Shown: one piece after another, positions 63,109 to 64,000 of the stretch
Position numbering within the stretch: position 1 is the stretch's first letter
Layout: every line of letters starts with the position of its first letter
Assembly: GCA_947504205.1 (NCBI GenBank)
Contig: CANNGL010000005.1
Coordinates: forward strand, 304,751 to 368,750
Length of the DNA: 64,000 bases
Direction of reading: 5' to 3'
Origin: an uncultured Litoreibacter sp.
GTDB taxonomy: Bacteria; Pseudomonadota; Alphaproteobacteria; Rhodobacterales; Rhodobacteraceae
Program-made: the position numbers and the translations under genes
Notes under the pieces: generated by a model
The model's database searches: none
Seen by the model: only the letters and a program-made list of their open reading frames with translations
Told to the model about the DNA's origin: nothing

Positions 63109-64000
63109 TTAGTTTTGCAGGTAGACCTCAAGCGAGTCGTCCAGCGCGTCTTTCCAGGGTGTGTGATGGATCGGGGCCATGGTGCCTGTCATCACCGATT
63201 TGTAGCAGTTGTCCCGGAAGGTCATGATGTTCTGTTTCTTGTGGCCCTTCCATTCCTTGAAGGCCATGCAGGCACCCTCCACATCAAAGCTCGGGTAATC
63301 CGTCTCGGCGATCAGTTCCTTGATGTAATCACCTTGATACCAGATCGCGTCATAGTCATCTTCGCCCGCATCTTCGCGGGCCACGCGGTCGATGACGTCG
63401 GCCTGCATCGCAGCTTTGTCCGGCATAGCGATCTTGCCCATGATCGCATCGCGCACCCACCAAGCCTGCGCGTCGAACATGTTGAAGGTAAACCATTGAT
63501 CCTGCATACCTAAATAGAACAGGTCAGGGTTATCCACCCACGCAACGCCTTTGTATAAATCCGCAGTCGCCAAGCGGTTGGCCGTCTTCAAGCGCAGGTC
63601 TTCTGCCATGAAGGGGAAGTGGTGCTGGTATCCGGTGCAAAGCAGCACGGCGTCGACATGGCGGCTTGTTCCGTCCTTGAAATGGGCCGTGTTCCCGTCG
63701 ACTTTCGTAAGCAGTGGAACCTCTGCCCAGTTCTCCGGCCAGTCATATCCCATCGCCGCTGTGCGGTGGCTGACGGTGATCGACTTCGCCCCGTATTTCC
63801 AGCATTGAGAGCCGATATCCTCGGCGGAATAGGACGTCCCCACGATAAGAATATCCTGATCCTTGAATTCCAACGCGTCGCGGAAGTCATGGGCGTGCAG
63901 CACGCGTCCCTTGAACTTGCCGAAGCCTTCGAACTCCGGAACGTTCGGGGTCGAGAAGTGACCCGATGCGCAGATCACATGGTCAAAGTCTTCGGTATAT
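63109..64000 (-). CDS. tmm: Trimethylamine monooxygenase, C-terminal part (start outside right edge)
   Basis: About 297 residues are visible, entering from the right edge. [28 protein letters not shown] (NADPH-binding), [36 protein letters not shown] and [13 protein letters not shown] match bacterial FMO-type Tmm, which oxidises TMA to TMAO using NADPH and O2. The FAD-binding N-terminus lies outside. The product is the substrate of the Tdm encoded on the opposite strand 3 kb away. It is convergent with the MttB homologue. Confidence 0.93.
   Translation of the reverse strand, partial: YTEDFDHVICASGHFSTPNVPEFEGFGKFKGRVLHAHDFRDALEFKDQDILIVGTSYSAEDIGSQCWKYGAKSITVSHRTAAMGYDWPENWAEVPLLTKVDGNTAHFKDGTSRHVDAVLLCTGYQHHFPFMAEDLRLKTANRLATADLYKGVAWVDNPDLFYLGMQDQWFTFNMFDAQAWWVRDAIMGKIAMPDKAAMQADVIDRVAREDAGEDDYDAIWYQGDYIKELIAETDYPSFDVEGACMAFKEWKGHKKQNIMTFRDNCYKSVMTGTMAPIHHTPWKDALDDSLEVYLQN

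Noticed and set aside
1-64000. tRNA genes, CRISPR arrays, insertion sequences, prophage genes
   Set aside because: None seen on reading either strand; no repeat-spacer pattern, transposase or integrase translation.

Overview
The window looks like chromosomal DNA of a marine alphaproteobacterium of the Roseobacter group (Rhodobacteraceae). It is GC-rich and densely packed, with many ATGA/GTGA stop-start overlaps. It carries several solute-binding-protein-dependent uptake systems and a trimethylamine/TMAO gene set of the kind known from Ruegeria pomeroyi. This assignment rests on gene content, not on a marker gene. I saw no rRNA, tRNA, CRISPR array, insertion sequence or integrase.

Layout. 1-604: start of a cytochrome c peroxidase/MauG-like protein. 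675-11659 (all minus): a carbohydrate or polyol operon with a binding protein, two permeases, a small membrane protein, a VOC protein, two ATPases, a fused dihydroxyacetone-type kinase, a LacI regulator, a TIM-barrel isomerase and a Gfo/Idh/MocA dehydrogenase. It is preceded by two LacI-type palindromes. 11947-18097: housekeeping and miscellaneous genes (ArsC, PyrD, DUF952, 5'-nucleotidase, an oxalate-CoA-ligase-like enzyme, PanE). 18091-25016 (minus): a ureohydrolase followed by a sugar-acid pathway (enolase-superfamily dehydratase, 2-hydroxyacid dehydrogenase, FAH-type hydrolase, IlvD/Edd dehydratase, SDR) that resembles the non-phosphorylating L-fuconate route to pyruvate and lactate.

25181-39772: two dehydrogenases, a GntR regulator and a TRAP transporter, followed on the plus strand by an eight-gene run: PhyH dioxygenase, UxaA-like dehydratase, Gfo/Idh/MocA, AroE-like, second PhyH, sarcosine-oxidase-like flavoprotein, HIBADH-like and an EamA exporter. 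I know of no described pathway with this combination, and it is the best candidate here for an undescribed catabolic system. 39738-44520: uronate genes (mannonate/altronate-type reductase, UxaC) and two more Gfo/Idh/MocA genes.

44521-47377 (minus): pobA-pcaC-pcaH-pcaG, which takes 4-hydroxybenzoate to protocatechuate and then through ring cleavage. 47517-53855: a LacI regulator divergent from a second CUT1 sugar ABC operon that ends in a cytochrome b561-like gene, with a palindromic operator between them. 54510-64000: methylated-amine one-carbon metabolism (a FolD with altered catalytic residues, a GlxA-type AraC regulator, an EamA transporter, Tdm, a truncated haemoglobin, DUF2805, two small secreted proteins, a non-pyrrolysine MttB homologue, and the end of tmm). 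Together these would oxidise TMA to TMAO, demethylate it, and pass the one-carbon unit to tetrahydrofolate.
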